Shown: positions 16,539 to 24,196 of the stretch, piece by piece
How positions within the stretch are numbered: the stretch's first letter is position 1
How the letters are laid out: each line of letters opens with the position of its first letter
The notes under the pieces: model-generated
Seen by the model: the letters and a program-made list of their open reading frames with translations, nothing else
The model's database searches: none
What the model was told of the DNA's origin: nothing
Program-made: the position numbers and the translations under genes
Source of the DNA: DASWHR01 sp036398095
GTDB lineage: Bacteria > Actinomycetota > AC-67
Length of the DNA stretch: 51,411 bases
Assembly: GCA_036398095.1 (NCBI GenBank)
Contig: DASWHR010000040.1
Location: 1-51,411 of the forward strand
Reading direction: 5' to 3'

Positions 16539-17534
16539 CTATCCGGCTACGTGGAAGTCTTCTTCGATTTTGGGAAGCAGGTCCCGCAGATCCTGCGGCG
16601 TCATCCAGTGCGTGTTGCCGTCGCTCGAGTAGCGGAACCCGTCCTCCACCGGTGTGGCGGGCTGCGTCGTCTTCGGCGTCCACCAGTGGTACTCGGGATA
16701 GATCTCGTAGTGGTCGTCGAATTCACCGGCGTGGCGCGAGTCGTCTTCGGTGAGCATGACCTCGTGCAGCTTCTCGCCCGGCCGGATTCCGATGATCTCG
16801 CGTTTCGCGTCGGGCGCGATCGCCTCGGCGATGTCGGTGACTTTCATCGACGGGATCTTCGGGATGAAGATCTCGCCGCCTTCCATCCGCTCGGCGCAGC
16901 TCATCACGAACCGCACGCCCTGCTCGAGCGTGATCCAGAACCGCGTCATCCGCTCGTCGGTGATCGTGACGACGCCGGTGTCGCGCTGGCGAAGGAAGAT
17001 CGGCACGATGCTGCCGCGCGATCCGACGACGTTGCCGTAGCGCACGACCGAGAACCGCGACGGCGAGTCGGCCGCGTAGGAGTTGCCCTGGATCAGCAGC
17101 TTCTCCATGCACAGCTTCGTCGCGCCGTAGAGGTTCACCGGGTTGACGGCCTTGTCGGTGGAAAGGGAGATGATCTTTGGGATCTCGTTGGCCAGCGCGG
17201 CCTCGACGATGTTTTCGCCGCCGATGACGTTGGTTTTGACGGCCTCGAACGGGTTGTATTCGCTGGCCGGAACCTGCTTCATCGCGGCCGCGTGGACGAG
17301 CACGTCCACGCCGCGCGTCGCGCGCATGAGCCGGTCGCGATCGCGGATGTCTCCGATCTGAAGGCGCAGCCGCTCCTCGCCTTTGAACATCTCGGCCAGC
17401 TCCGACTGCTTCAACTCATCCCGCGAGAAGCAGCGAACGGCCTTTGGGTTGTGCTCGGCAAGGAGGACCTTGAGGAACTTCTTGCCGAACGAACCGGTGG
17501 CTCCGGTGACCAGAATCGTCGCGTTCTCCCACAT
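16539..17534 (-). CDS. pseB: PseB-like UDP-GlcNAc 4,6-dehydratase (inverting)
   Basis: A 331-residue short-chain dehydrogenase-fold enzyme that takes UDP-GlcNAc to UDP-2-acetamido-2,6-dideoxy-arabino-hexos-4-ulose, the first step of pseudaminic acid synthesis. It shows the NAD(P) motif TGATGSFGKKF, FSRDELKQSELAEMF, DIRDRDRL, HAAAMKQVPASEYNPFEA, STDKAVNPVNLYGATKLC (with the YxxxK-type site) and RYGNVVGSRGSIVPIF. These are hallmarks of PseB/FlaA1 rather than of GalE. The ATG at 17534 sets the family-typical MWENATILVTGATGSFG start. It is separated by 29 bases from the genes on both sides. Confidence 0.92.
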   Translation of the reverse strand: MWENATILVTGATGSFGKKFLKVLLAEHNPKAVRCFSRDELKQSELAEMFKGEERLRLQIGDIRDRDRLMRATRGVDVLVHAAAMKQVPASEYNPFEAVKTNVIGGENIVEAALANEIPKIISLSTDKAVNPVNLYGATKLCMEKLLIQGNSYAADSPSRFSVVRYGNVVGSRGSIVPIFLRQRDTGVVTITDERMTRFWITLEQGVRFVMSCAERMEGGEIFIPKIPSMKVTDIAEAIAPDAKREIIGIRPGEKLHEVMLTEDDSRHAGEFDDHYEIYPEYHWWTPKTTQPATPVEDGFRYSSDGNTHWMTPQDLRDLLPKIEEDFHVAG

Positions 17535-17563
17535 CGGGCAGAGCCTATCAGGGAGCCCGGAGG

Positions 17564-18529
17564 CTATCCGCGCGCCTGCCGGGAGAACCAGGCGGTGGTT
17601 GTCGCGATGCCGTCGGCCAGCGACGTTTCGGGCTTCCATCCCAGCACGGACGCGGCCTTCGACACGTCGAGCGCGATGTGGCGAAGCTCGCCCGGCCGGG
17701 CGTCGTCGCGGCGCGGCTGGGCGTTGACCCCCAGCGATGCGGCCATGGTCCGGTACAGCTCGTTGACCGACGTTTGCACGCCGGTGCCGACGTTGACGAT
17801 CTCGCCGTCGCCGGCCTCCGCCGCGCGCGCAAACGCATCCACGACGTCGGCGACGTAGACGAAATCGCGGGTCTGTTCGCCGTCTCCGAACACGACGCAT
17901 TCCTCACCGGCGAGCATCTTCTGGCTCCAGATCGCGACGACACCGGCCTCGCCGTGCGGGTCTTGGCGAGGCCCATAGACGTTCGACAGCGCCAAGGCCG
18001 TGAACTCGATCGCGTGCACTCGGTTGTAGAAAGCCAGATAGTCGTGCGCGACGCGTTTGGTGATGCCGTAGGGCGAGGACGGAAGGCCGACGTAGGTTTC
18101 GGGAACCGGCAACGCCGACGGATCCGGATCGCCGTAGACGGTGCCGCCGCTCGATGAGAAGACGACCTTGCGCGCGCCGCTGCCGGCCGACGCTTCCAAC
18201 ACGCTCAGCAACGCCATCACGTTGATCCGCGCGTCCAGCATCGGGTCGCGCACCGACACCACGACCGACGGTTGCGCGGCCAGGTGGTAGACGAGATCCG
18301 GACCGAAGCCGGCGATGATCGCGCGAGCCGCGTCGCTGCCCGCATCCACCGTCTCCAGGGTCATCGGCCCGGTTGCGCCGGCAAGGTTGGCGGCGTCGCC
18401 CGACGACAGGTCGTCCAGGACGAGCACTTCGGCTCCGTCGGTCAGCAAGCGTTCCACGAGATGCGATCCGATGAATCCCGCTCCGCCGGTCACGATTGCG
18501 CGCACGCGCGAACGATAGCCTTCGGCCAT
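17564..18529 (-). CDS. NAD-dependent epimerase/dehydratase, GalE-like
   Basis: A 321-residue extended short-chain dehydrogenase, probably a UDP-hexose 4-epimerase. Motifs are TGGAGFIGSHLVERLL, LDDLSSG, YHLAAQPSVVVSVRDP, SSSGGTVYG, SPYGITKRVAHDYL (YxxxK), LSNVYGPRQDP and GDGEQTRDFVYVADVV. The C-terminal half fits the GalE/WbpP group; substrate GlcNAc or glucose cannot be decided. The ATG at 18529 has GAGG five bases upstream, better than the GTG at 18505 that would trim eight residues. It is the first gene of the minus-strand pse cluster and is divergent from the sigma-factor gene. Confidence 0.85.
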   Translation of the reverse strand: MAEGYRSRVRAIVTGGAGFIGSHLVERLLTDGAEVLVLDDLSSGDAANLAGATGPMTLETVDAGSDAARAIIAGFGPDLVYHLAAQPSVVVSVRDPMLDARINVMALLSVLEASAGSGARKVVFSSSGGTVYGDPDPSALPVPETYVGLPSSPYGITKRVAHDYLAFYNRVHAIEFTALALSNVYGPRQDPHGEAGVVAIWSQKMLAGEECVVFGDGEQTRDFVYVADVVDAFARAAEAGDGEIVNVGTGVQTSVNELYRTMAASLGVNAQPRRDDARPGELRHIALDVSKAASVLGWKPETSLADGIATTTAWFSRQARG

Positions 18530-18665
18530 CGAAGCCTCAAATTCTCGCGGCTTGCTTGCAAAAATGCGCGGCAGGGTGTGGCATGTGGGGGGTCCGTTTC
18601 CGGTGTTGCGCGGCTCCTCCTAATAGGAGAGACTCCCAAGCGGCATTCGGACGCCGGAGCCGGAC

Positions 18666-18727
18666 TGTTGCTTGTGTTGCTAATGTTGCTTACGTGGTCG
18701 GTGGGGCTGCTGAAAACGGGTGTTGCT
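18666..18727. repeat. TGTTGCT direct repeats upstream of the sigma-factor gene
   Basis: TGTTGCT occurs at 18666, 18675 and 18684, exactly 9 bases apart, and again at 18721, where it overlaps a -35-like TTGCTT. The rest of the 327-base gap 18530-18856 holds a small hairpin around CTCCTAATAGGAG (18618-18630 region) and no convincing gene. The array may be a regulator-binding site. Confidence 0.6.
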
Positions 18728-18751
18728 TTTGGGGCGGCGCCCGGGTAGGCT
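18723..18751 (+). promoter_or_regulatory. Predicted promoter of the ECF sigma gene
   Basis: TTGCTT (18723-18728), a 17-base spacer and TAGGCT (18746-18751) fit a housekeeping-type promoter. The expected transcript would carry a leader of about 100 bases before the ATG at 18857. No GGAAC-type ECF -35 is present, so simple self-activation is not evident. Confidence 0.45.
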
Positions 18752-18856
18752 CGGTTGGTTCTCGCACCCCGCAAGAGATCTCGATTTCGGGATCCGGCGA
18801 GAGGCAGGGGGAGTTTGGATAGTCGGGGCAAGCCCGCCTCGAGGCATCGCCTCGAG

Positions 18857-20386
18857 ATGAGCGAGCGCGATCTGGTCGTCGCCTTCAAGGGCGGTGATGC
18901 GCACGCCTATGCCGTGATTTACCGGCAGTTCCGCCCCGTCGCCGAGTCGATTTGCCTTCGGATCTTGGGGAACCACGATGACGCCCAGGAGGCCGCGCAA
19001 GAGACGATGCTCCGCGTCTTCCAGGGGCTCCCGCGCTTCAACGGCCGCTACCTGATCCGCGCCTGGGTAGCCCGGATCGCCACCAACGTCTGCCTGGACA
19101 TGATCCGCAAGCGCAGCCGCCGCGTGGGGGAGGTCGAAACTCCCGCCGTCGAGGAACTCGAAGCGCACGACCATCTGCTCGCCCGCCAGATCGCCGACGA
19201 TCCGGGCGAGGTCGTCGAGCGCCGCGACGAGGCGCGCCGGCTCCGCCGCACGCTCGGCGACCTTCCCGAGCATCACCGGGACGCCCTTCTGATGCGCGAG
19301 TTCGACGGGCTCAGCCACGAAGAGATGGCGTTGAAGCTGGGGATGACCGCGCCCCAGGTCAAGGCGCTGCTCCACCGGGCCAAGAAGGGCCTCCGCCGGG
19401 CGTGGGAGATCGAAACCGGCCGGGCGTCCAGTTTCATGTTCCCGGCGCTGATTGCCGCGCCGCTTCGCTGGATCCGCCGCGTCCTGTCGCCGGCCAAGGA
19501 CGCCGTGGCGGACGCGGCCGCACCAGTCATCCACCTTTCCAGTCATCCGGCCGTCGCACAGGCGAGCACGGCCATCGGCGAGCGCGCCGCGGCCGCCGCG
19601 GGCGCGATTCTGGTTGCGGGGACGATCGGCATCGGAGCGAGCGTGCTGCCGAACCGGGCCGCGCCGGCTCCGGCGCCGCCCCGGCCGAGCGTGATCGTGG
19701 CCGAGCCGGATTCGTCGGCCTCCCAGTCGCCGATCGAACTCGAGTCGGTCGTGCCGGCCGATATGCTCACGCCCACGCCGTCGGCGAGCGGGTCGATCGA
19801 CACGCTATCGCCCCGGCCTCGTCCCAAGCCCGACGCGTCACCGTCGCCGGACGCCTCGCAGAGTCCTTTCCCGTCGCAGGAGCCGTCGCCGACACCGACC
19901 GCGCAGCCGCCCGCGACGTCCGGGCCGGCGCCGGCGTGGGGCATGCGCTTCGACGCGAACGTATCCAGCTTCGATCACTGCGGCTGCATTTTGCGGCCGA
20001 GCCGGACGGGCGAGTCCTCGGTCGAGGGCAAGCCGGGGGGCTCGATCCGCTTCAAGCAAGCCGCGCACGGCCCGGCCTACGACGCCGAAGGCGATCCGGC
20101 CTGGGGCTTGACCGTCAACTACACGGGTACTGCCGACCGATCGAGCGGGTCTCTTAGCCTCAACTTCAGCTTGAGCGTAGCGGGGGATGTGTACACATAC
20201 ACGGCAAACATCCCTCTTTCCAAGCTGATCGAGACCGCCGACGGGTGGACCTACCGGTTCCAGGGCGACTATGCCTTCTCGGGTGGCCCCTCGGGGAGCG
20301 ATCCGATCCCGCGCGGGGGTCCGATTGCCGCGGACATCAAGTTCTGGTCCGACGGGACGCTGTACCGCGCCGAATTCTCGCTCTAG
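18857..20386 (+). CDS. ECF-type sigma factor with membrane span and extracytoplasmic C-terminal domain
   Basis: A 509-residue protein. Residues ~15-85 are sigma region 2 (ILGNHDDAQEAAQETMLRVFQ, WVARIATNVCLDMIRKR) and ~128-183 are region 4 (LPEHHRDALLMREFDGLSHEEMA, APQVKALLHRAKKGLRRAW). A transmembrane helix follows at ~243-265 (AAAAAGAILVAGTIGIGASV), then a Pro/Ser/Thr-rich stalk (~266-395) and a ~110-residue beta-rich domain with a CGC motif. Ordinary ECF factors are ~180-200 residues. The design suggests a one-piece membrane sensor and sigma factor, perhaps sensing the envelope, but that is inference; release of the sigma part might need proteolysis. An in-frame TTG at 18815 beside GGGGGAG is an alternative start. 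It is convergent with the DUF3105-like gene. Confidence 0.85.
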   Translation: MSERDLVVAFKGGDAHAYAVIYRQFRPVAESICLRILGNHDDAQEAAQETMLRVFQGLPRFNGRYLIRAWVARIATNVCLDMIRKRSRRVGEVETPAVEELEAHDHLLARQIADDPGEVVERRDEARRLRRTLGDLPEHHRDALLMREFDGLSHEEMALKLGMTAPQVKALLHRAKKGLRRAWEIETGRASSFMFPALIAAPLRWIRRVLSPAKDAVADAAAPVIHLSSHPAVAQASTAIGERAAAAAGAILVAGTIGIGASVLPNRAAPAPAPPRPSVIVAEPDSSASQSPIELESVVPADMLTPTPSASGSIDTLSPRPRPKPDASPSPDASQSPFPSQEPSPTPTAQPPATSGPAPAWGMRFDANVSSFDHCGCILRPSRTGESSVEGKPGGSIRFKQAAHGPAYDAEGDPAWGLTVNYTGTADRSSGSLSLNFSLSVAGDVYTYTANIPLSKLIETADGWTYRFQGDYAFSGGPSGSDPIPRGGPIAADIKFWSDGTLYRAEFSL

Positions 20387-20404
20387 GGAAAAGCGGAGGG
20401 CGGT

Positions 20405-21070
20405 CTAGAGTTTTGAGGGACTCGGGTTCGGCGACTCTTGCGGGAGGCTGGTCGGCCGGCTCCCGGGCTCGTAGTCGGGCTCCCGCTGCTTGAGCGCGGT
20501 CAGACGGTAGCGTTCGATGAACGCCACGGCCACCTCGCCTGAGAACTTCTGGCAGCGCTGCATGACGCCCCAGGCCGTGAACACCACGCCCTGCTCGACG
20601 CCCGGCCAGACGGTCATGAGCACGTCGGCGGCATGGAGCGCAAACGAGAATCGGCGGGTGGCCCGCGTCTCGCTTTCGGATATCCAGATGACGATTCCGC
20701 CGTCGGCGGGGATGTTCATGATCCGCTCGGCCGGCAGGGGAATCCCGTAGAACCCGGCATTCGGCTTTACGATCAGATACCAACCGGATGTCGGCGGATC
20801 CGTGTTGTACGGCGGGTGCTCCTGCCCCGGTGTGAGCTCCGCGTGGCCCTGATACGGAGGCGTTTGGACCGGACGGCAGCCGGCCTCCGCGGCGGGGACC
20901 CCTTCGTCTTCCGGGAACGTGAGTGGGGACAGAGTGGGCGTCGGCACATCCGGCCCGCCGCCGGAGAATGCGAAGATTCCCGCAAGGATCCCCACGGCGC
21001 CCGTAACGGCGGTAATCCAAACCGTCCGCCGCCGGAGTCCGGCGCGTTTGACTGCAGGGATCTTCGGCAC
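20405..21070 (-). CDS. DUF3105-like membrane-anchored extracytoplasmic protein
   Basis: A 221-residue protein with a basic N-terminus, one transmembrane helix (~residues 16-37, TVWITAVTGAVGILAGIFAF), a Pro-rich linker and an extracytoplasmic domain. The central PPYQGHAELTPGQEHPPYNTDPPTSG matches the style of DUF3105 proteins, which have H, Y-N-x-x-P-P-T-S-G and a later RCxKF-like Cys; function is unknown. Here a single Cys pair (GCRP and QRCQKF) could form a disulfide. It starts with ATG at 21070 and ends 18 bases from the convergent sigma gene. The 264 bases upstream carry the promoter and leader of the divergent secreted-protein gene. Confidence 0.7.
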   Translation of the reverse strand: MPKIPAVKRAGLRRRTVWITAVTGAVGILAGIFAFSGGGPDVPTPTLSPLTFPEDEGVPAAEAGCRPVQTPPYQGHAELTPGQEHPPYNTDPPTSGWYLIVKPNAGFYGIPLPAERIMNIPADGGIVIWISESETRATRRFSFALHAADVLMTVWPGVEQGVVFTAWGVMQRCQKFSGEVAVAFIERYRLTALKQREPDYEPGSRPTSLPQESPNPSPSKL

Positions 21071-21138
21071 GGCGCAGGATCATAGCGCCGGGCCCGCCGC
21101 CACGCTCGCAGGACGATTCACCCAATATCCCGCCTCGC

Positions 21139-21167
21139 TTGATTCCTTCCGTCCCTCTTTGTAGTCT
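21139..21167 (+). promoter_or_regulatory. Strong predicted promoter for the 21335 secreted-protein gene
   Basis: TTGATT (21139-21144), a spacer of exactly 17 bases and TAGTCT (21162-21167) match a sigma70-type promoter in an otherwise GC-rich gap. It would start transcription near 21174. Confidence 0.6.
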
Positions 21168-21173
21168 CTCCCG

Positions 21174-21334
21174 GTCCTCTGGTCGTTTTGGTCGAATCTT
21201 GCCTTCCGGAAGTTTTCCCGAAGCGCGCAACCCTGGCGGCAGGGGGACGTTGGTAGCCATTCGAGGGGCCCAGAAAGCCTCTCGGGCGGATTCACAAGGG
21301 GTGGATCCGCGTGGTACGCACGGGAGGGGATTCA
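21174..21334 (+). other. Long 5' leader of the secreted-protein mRNA
   Basis: About 160 bases separate the predicted transcription start from the ATG. The leader holds a stable hairpin (CGAGGGGC pairing with GCCTCTCG around AGAAA-type loop bases, ~21263-21285) and a short GCGT/ACGC hairpin near 21310, and ends in GGGAGGGGA, a near-ideal ribosome-binding site 4 bases before the ATG. I cannot match it to a known riboswitch class. Confidence 0.4.
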
Positions 21335-24055
21335 ATGCATCGAACCCGCAGAGTTATGGGACTCGCGGTCATCTTCGCGATGGCTGCGTCTCTCATGGTC
21401 CTGGTTGCGGCGCCTGCACAGGCCGCGTCCGGGGCGAACGTAGCGCTTCTGAACCCGTACTGCGGTGCGGGGGCCGGCTTCGGCACGTTGTGCCCCGGCG
21501 GCATCAGCCAGAATCTGTCGTCGCATGACGGGTTGACGGCCAAGCTGACCGCGGTCGCCTACGGCGGCGACGACGCCATGTCGGCGCACACCGCGCTCTT
21601 CTTCGTCAAGTCGACGTCCGTCGTCGGCACCGAGCCGTGGTTCCTGGTCGGAACCGACTCGACGCCGGCCGTTCCGGACGGCGGCGCCGGCTTGCTCACC
21701 GCCAACCCGGCGTGGCCCACGCCTCCGCCGGGCTTCCCGGGCAACCTGAAGTGGAAGGCCTTCGAAGTGGACTTCAACACGCAGGCGATGCCGGGCGGCA
21801 TCGCCGGCAACATCGACGTGTCCGTTGTCGTCTGCGGTGAAGGCACCACGTCGTTCGACGCCCTGGGCGCGTTCGACCCGCAGGACAACAACCGGTCGGC
21901 GACGGGCTTGATCGTTCCGATCCTGGACTGCTCCAACGACCTCGGCGCCACGATCGGCTTCGACTTTGTTTCGGACGTCGTGGTCAACAACACCCTGGCG
22001 GTCGTCGAGTTGCCCGACTATCCGAACACCGGCTACCACGGCGACTCGGTCCCGATCAACTTCTTCGTGATCAACGCCGTTACGACCCCGGGTGCGCAGG
22101 AAGTCGCGATCCACCTGTGCGAGGACCCCGACCCGAACAATGTCGGTGCGGACTTCATCCCGGGCTCGCCGGGTGTGTTCTCGTCCACGTGGTCGGGTGG
22201 CGGCACCGACTGTGCCATGCCTGGTGGCGGCGAGGTGTTCATGACCGGCGGTCCGACCATGTGGTCGGCGTCGTTCGGCGCCTCCGGATTCCCGGACTTC
22301 CTCATCCCGGGGCTCGCCAACACCAACGTCCGGCTCGAGGTCGACGTCGACGACGACCTGTCGCCGTTCGGCGTCATTTTCCCCACGCGTGCCACGTCGG
22401 CCAACCAGTACATCATCCCCACCATCGCGGCCGACCAGATGAACACGATTGGCCTCGTGTGGGACTATCAGGACGGCCCGGGCAACCGTGACTGCCTGAC
22501 CGGTGCAACCGGTGCGACCAGCACGATCCTTCCGTGGACGCTCACGGATTCCGACGGTGACGGTGCGGAAGGTCTCGCGATCGCCCCGGCTCCCGACGCG
22601 GGCGCGCTTGACATCGACGACGGCGACAACCCGGTCCTGAAGGTCTGCACCAAGGGTGCGGCCTTCTCGCTAGCGGGGGCCGGCATCCAGATCGCCTACC
22701 AGATCGACAGCGGTCCGGGTGGGATCGACGCCGACACGCCCGATTACCTCGAGCCCAACGCGTTCGTGTGTGGTCCGGCGACGCCGTTCTGCTCCGGCGG
22801 ATTCGGCTACGTCGGCCCGGTCTTCAACGGCGGCTACGCCCGTCCGGGCAGCATTTCCGACCTGCCGCTCGTTGACCCGCTCGGTCGCGGCTTCGCACGC
22901 GTGTGCGGCGTCCGCGCCTGCCAGCACTCGGACCTGACCGATCTCGCCATTTTCTCCGGCCTCGGTTCGGACCACGCGCAGGTCAACTCGGCGACGACCG
23001 GCACCACCACGTACCGCGCATGCGTCGACCTCAACGGCAACCGTGCCTGCGAGGCCAACGAGCTGTCGGCTCGGGCCACGATGACGTGGACGCCGGGCGG
23101 CCGCAACCACAACCACGTGTGGAAGACCGGAACCGCAGGCGTCGACGGCCACTCCGGCCAGTCCACCGTCGCGGCTCCGGCCGGAGGCACGGTTTCGATC
23201 ACGGGTTGGTTCCACGACGCGGGTCACAACGGCGTCGCGGCCAAGCCGGCGATCTGGCGGATCGGCTTGAACGCGCCCGGTCACTTCGTCTCGACCGAGA
23301 CGACGACCCTCGCCGACGGCTCTGCCACGGCGGTGATCGGCTCGAGCGTGCTCGACGCCGCGCGCACCACGCCGGTGTTCTTCTGTGGGGACGGAGATGC
23401 CGACGGCATCTGCGACTTCACGCCTGCGGAAATCGAGATCAACTGGGGCGGCGTCGTCACGAGCACCTCGATCTCGAGCTTCGCGGTCAACCCGACGATC
23501 GGGGTCTTCGGCACCGACTTCGTGGCGGCCGGAACGCTGCTGGACGGCTCGGCCGCTCCGGTGAGCTCCGCGACCGTCTCGATTCAGCGTCGGACGCTCG
23601 GTTCGAACGACTGGGTCACCATCCGTGACGTCATCACCAACGGAACCGGTGCCTTCTCGGCGACCGACGCCGACCTCGCGCACAACTCCGACTACCGCGC
23701 GGTCTTTGCGGGCAACGTCTCCTACACGGGGTCGTCGTCCGACAGCGACCGTGCGTGGGTCCGCGTGGGTATCGCCATGAACGTCAGCGACCCGACGGTG
23801 TTCGCCGGTCAGGGCGTCCGGATCTCCGGACGCGTCCTGCCGGCCCACCCCGGTGACGTCGTGACGCTGCAGGTCCTCGACAACGGTCGCGGCTGGAAGA
23901 ACATCGCGTCGGCTCGCCTCAGCGCAGCCAGCACGTACGCGTTCTCCGTGCTGCACAACTCGTCGAAGTCCCTGCTGTTCCGCGTCACGTACCCGACGCA
24001 GGGGATCCTCAACGCCTGGAACGTGAGCCGCAACCTGCGGGTCACCTGGGCGTAG
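21335..24055 (+). CDS. Large secreted surface protein with shared C-terminal Ig-like pair
   Basis: A 906-residue protein with a clear signal peptide (MHRTRRVMGLAVIFAMAAS... ending APAQAA, ~30 residues). The ~710-residue central part has many Gly, Asn and Asp residues, few Lys, scattered Cys pairs and Ca-binding-like segments such as DSDGDGAEG and DLNGNRACE; I recognise no enzyme. The shared tail (bases 23474-24055) reads GVFGTDFVAAG, YRAVFAG, VLPAHPGDVVTLQ, LLFRVTYPTQ and ends AWNVSRNLRVTWA. The strong promoter, good ribosome-binding site, dedicated terminator and C-ending codon bias suggest high expression, so it may be the main structural protein of the surface layer; this is inference. Confidence 0.85.
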   Translation: MHRTRRVMGLAVIFAMAASLMVLVAAPAQAASGANVALLNPYCGAGAGFGTLCPGGISQNLSSHDGLTAKLTAVAYGGDDAMSAHTALFFVKSTSVVGTEPWFLVGTDSTPAVPDGGAGLLTANPAWPTPPPGFPGNLKWKAFEVDFNTQAMPGGIAGNIDVSVVVCGEGTTSFDALGAFDPQDNNRSATGLIVPILDCSNDLGATIGFDFVSDVVVNNTLAVVELPDYPNTGYHGDSVPINFFVINAVTTPGAQEVAIHLCEDPDPNNVGADFIPGSPGVFSSTWSGGGTDCAMPGGGEVFMTGGPTMWSASFGASGFPDFLIPGLANTNVRLEVDVDDDLSPFGVIFPTRATSANQYIIPTIAADQMNTIGLVWDYQDGPGNRDCLTGATGATSTILPWTLTDSDGDGAEGLAIAPAPDAGALDIDDGDNPVLKVCTKGAAFSLAGAGIQIAYQIDSGPGGIDADTPDYLEPNAFVCGPATPFCSGGFGYVGPVFNGGYARPGSISDLPLVDPLGRGFARVCGVRACQHSDLTDLAIFSGLGSDHAQVNSATTGTTTYRACVDLNGNRACEANELSARATMTWTPGGRNHNHVWKTGTAGVDGHSGQSTVAAPAGGTVSITGWFHDAGHNGVAAKPAIWRIGLNAPGHFVSTETTTLADGSATAVIGSSVLDAARTTPVFFCGDGDADGICDFTPAEIEINWGGVVTSTSISSFAVNPTIGVFGTDFVAAGTLLDGSAAPVSSATVSIQRRTLGSNDWVTIRDVITNGTGAFSATDADLAHNSDYRAVFAGNVSYTGSSSDSDRAWVRVGIAMNVSDPTVFAGQGVRISGRVLPAHPGDVVTLQVLDNGRGWKNIASARLSAASTYAFSVLHNSSKSLLFRVTYPTQGILNAWNVSRNLRVTWA

Positions 24056-24074
24056 TATCGAAGCGGGTTCGATG

Positions 24075-24107
24075 GTTGAGGGGCGCCGAAAGGCGCCCCT
24101 CAACTTT
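24075..24107 (+). terminator. Intrinsic terminator after the 21335 gene
   Basis: A perfect 13-bp stem, 24075-24087 with 24092-24104, closes a GAAA tetraloop and is followed by TTT. It makes the upstream gene a likely single-gene transcript. Confidence 0.85.
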
Positions 24108-24196
24108 CCCCTCAACTTTCCGCGCGGCATTTCACCCGAGTGCTCGCTTTCGCCTCAAGGCGCCGTGATACAGTTGCCGATACAGGGGGCGGCCCT

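Noticed and set aside
21174..21334. A c-di-GMP or c-di-AMP riboswitch in the long leader
   Set aside because: The conserved cores of these classes are not recognisable; only generic hairpins are seen.
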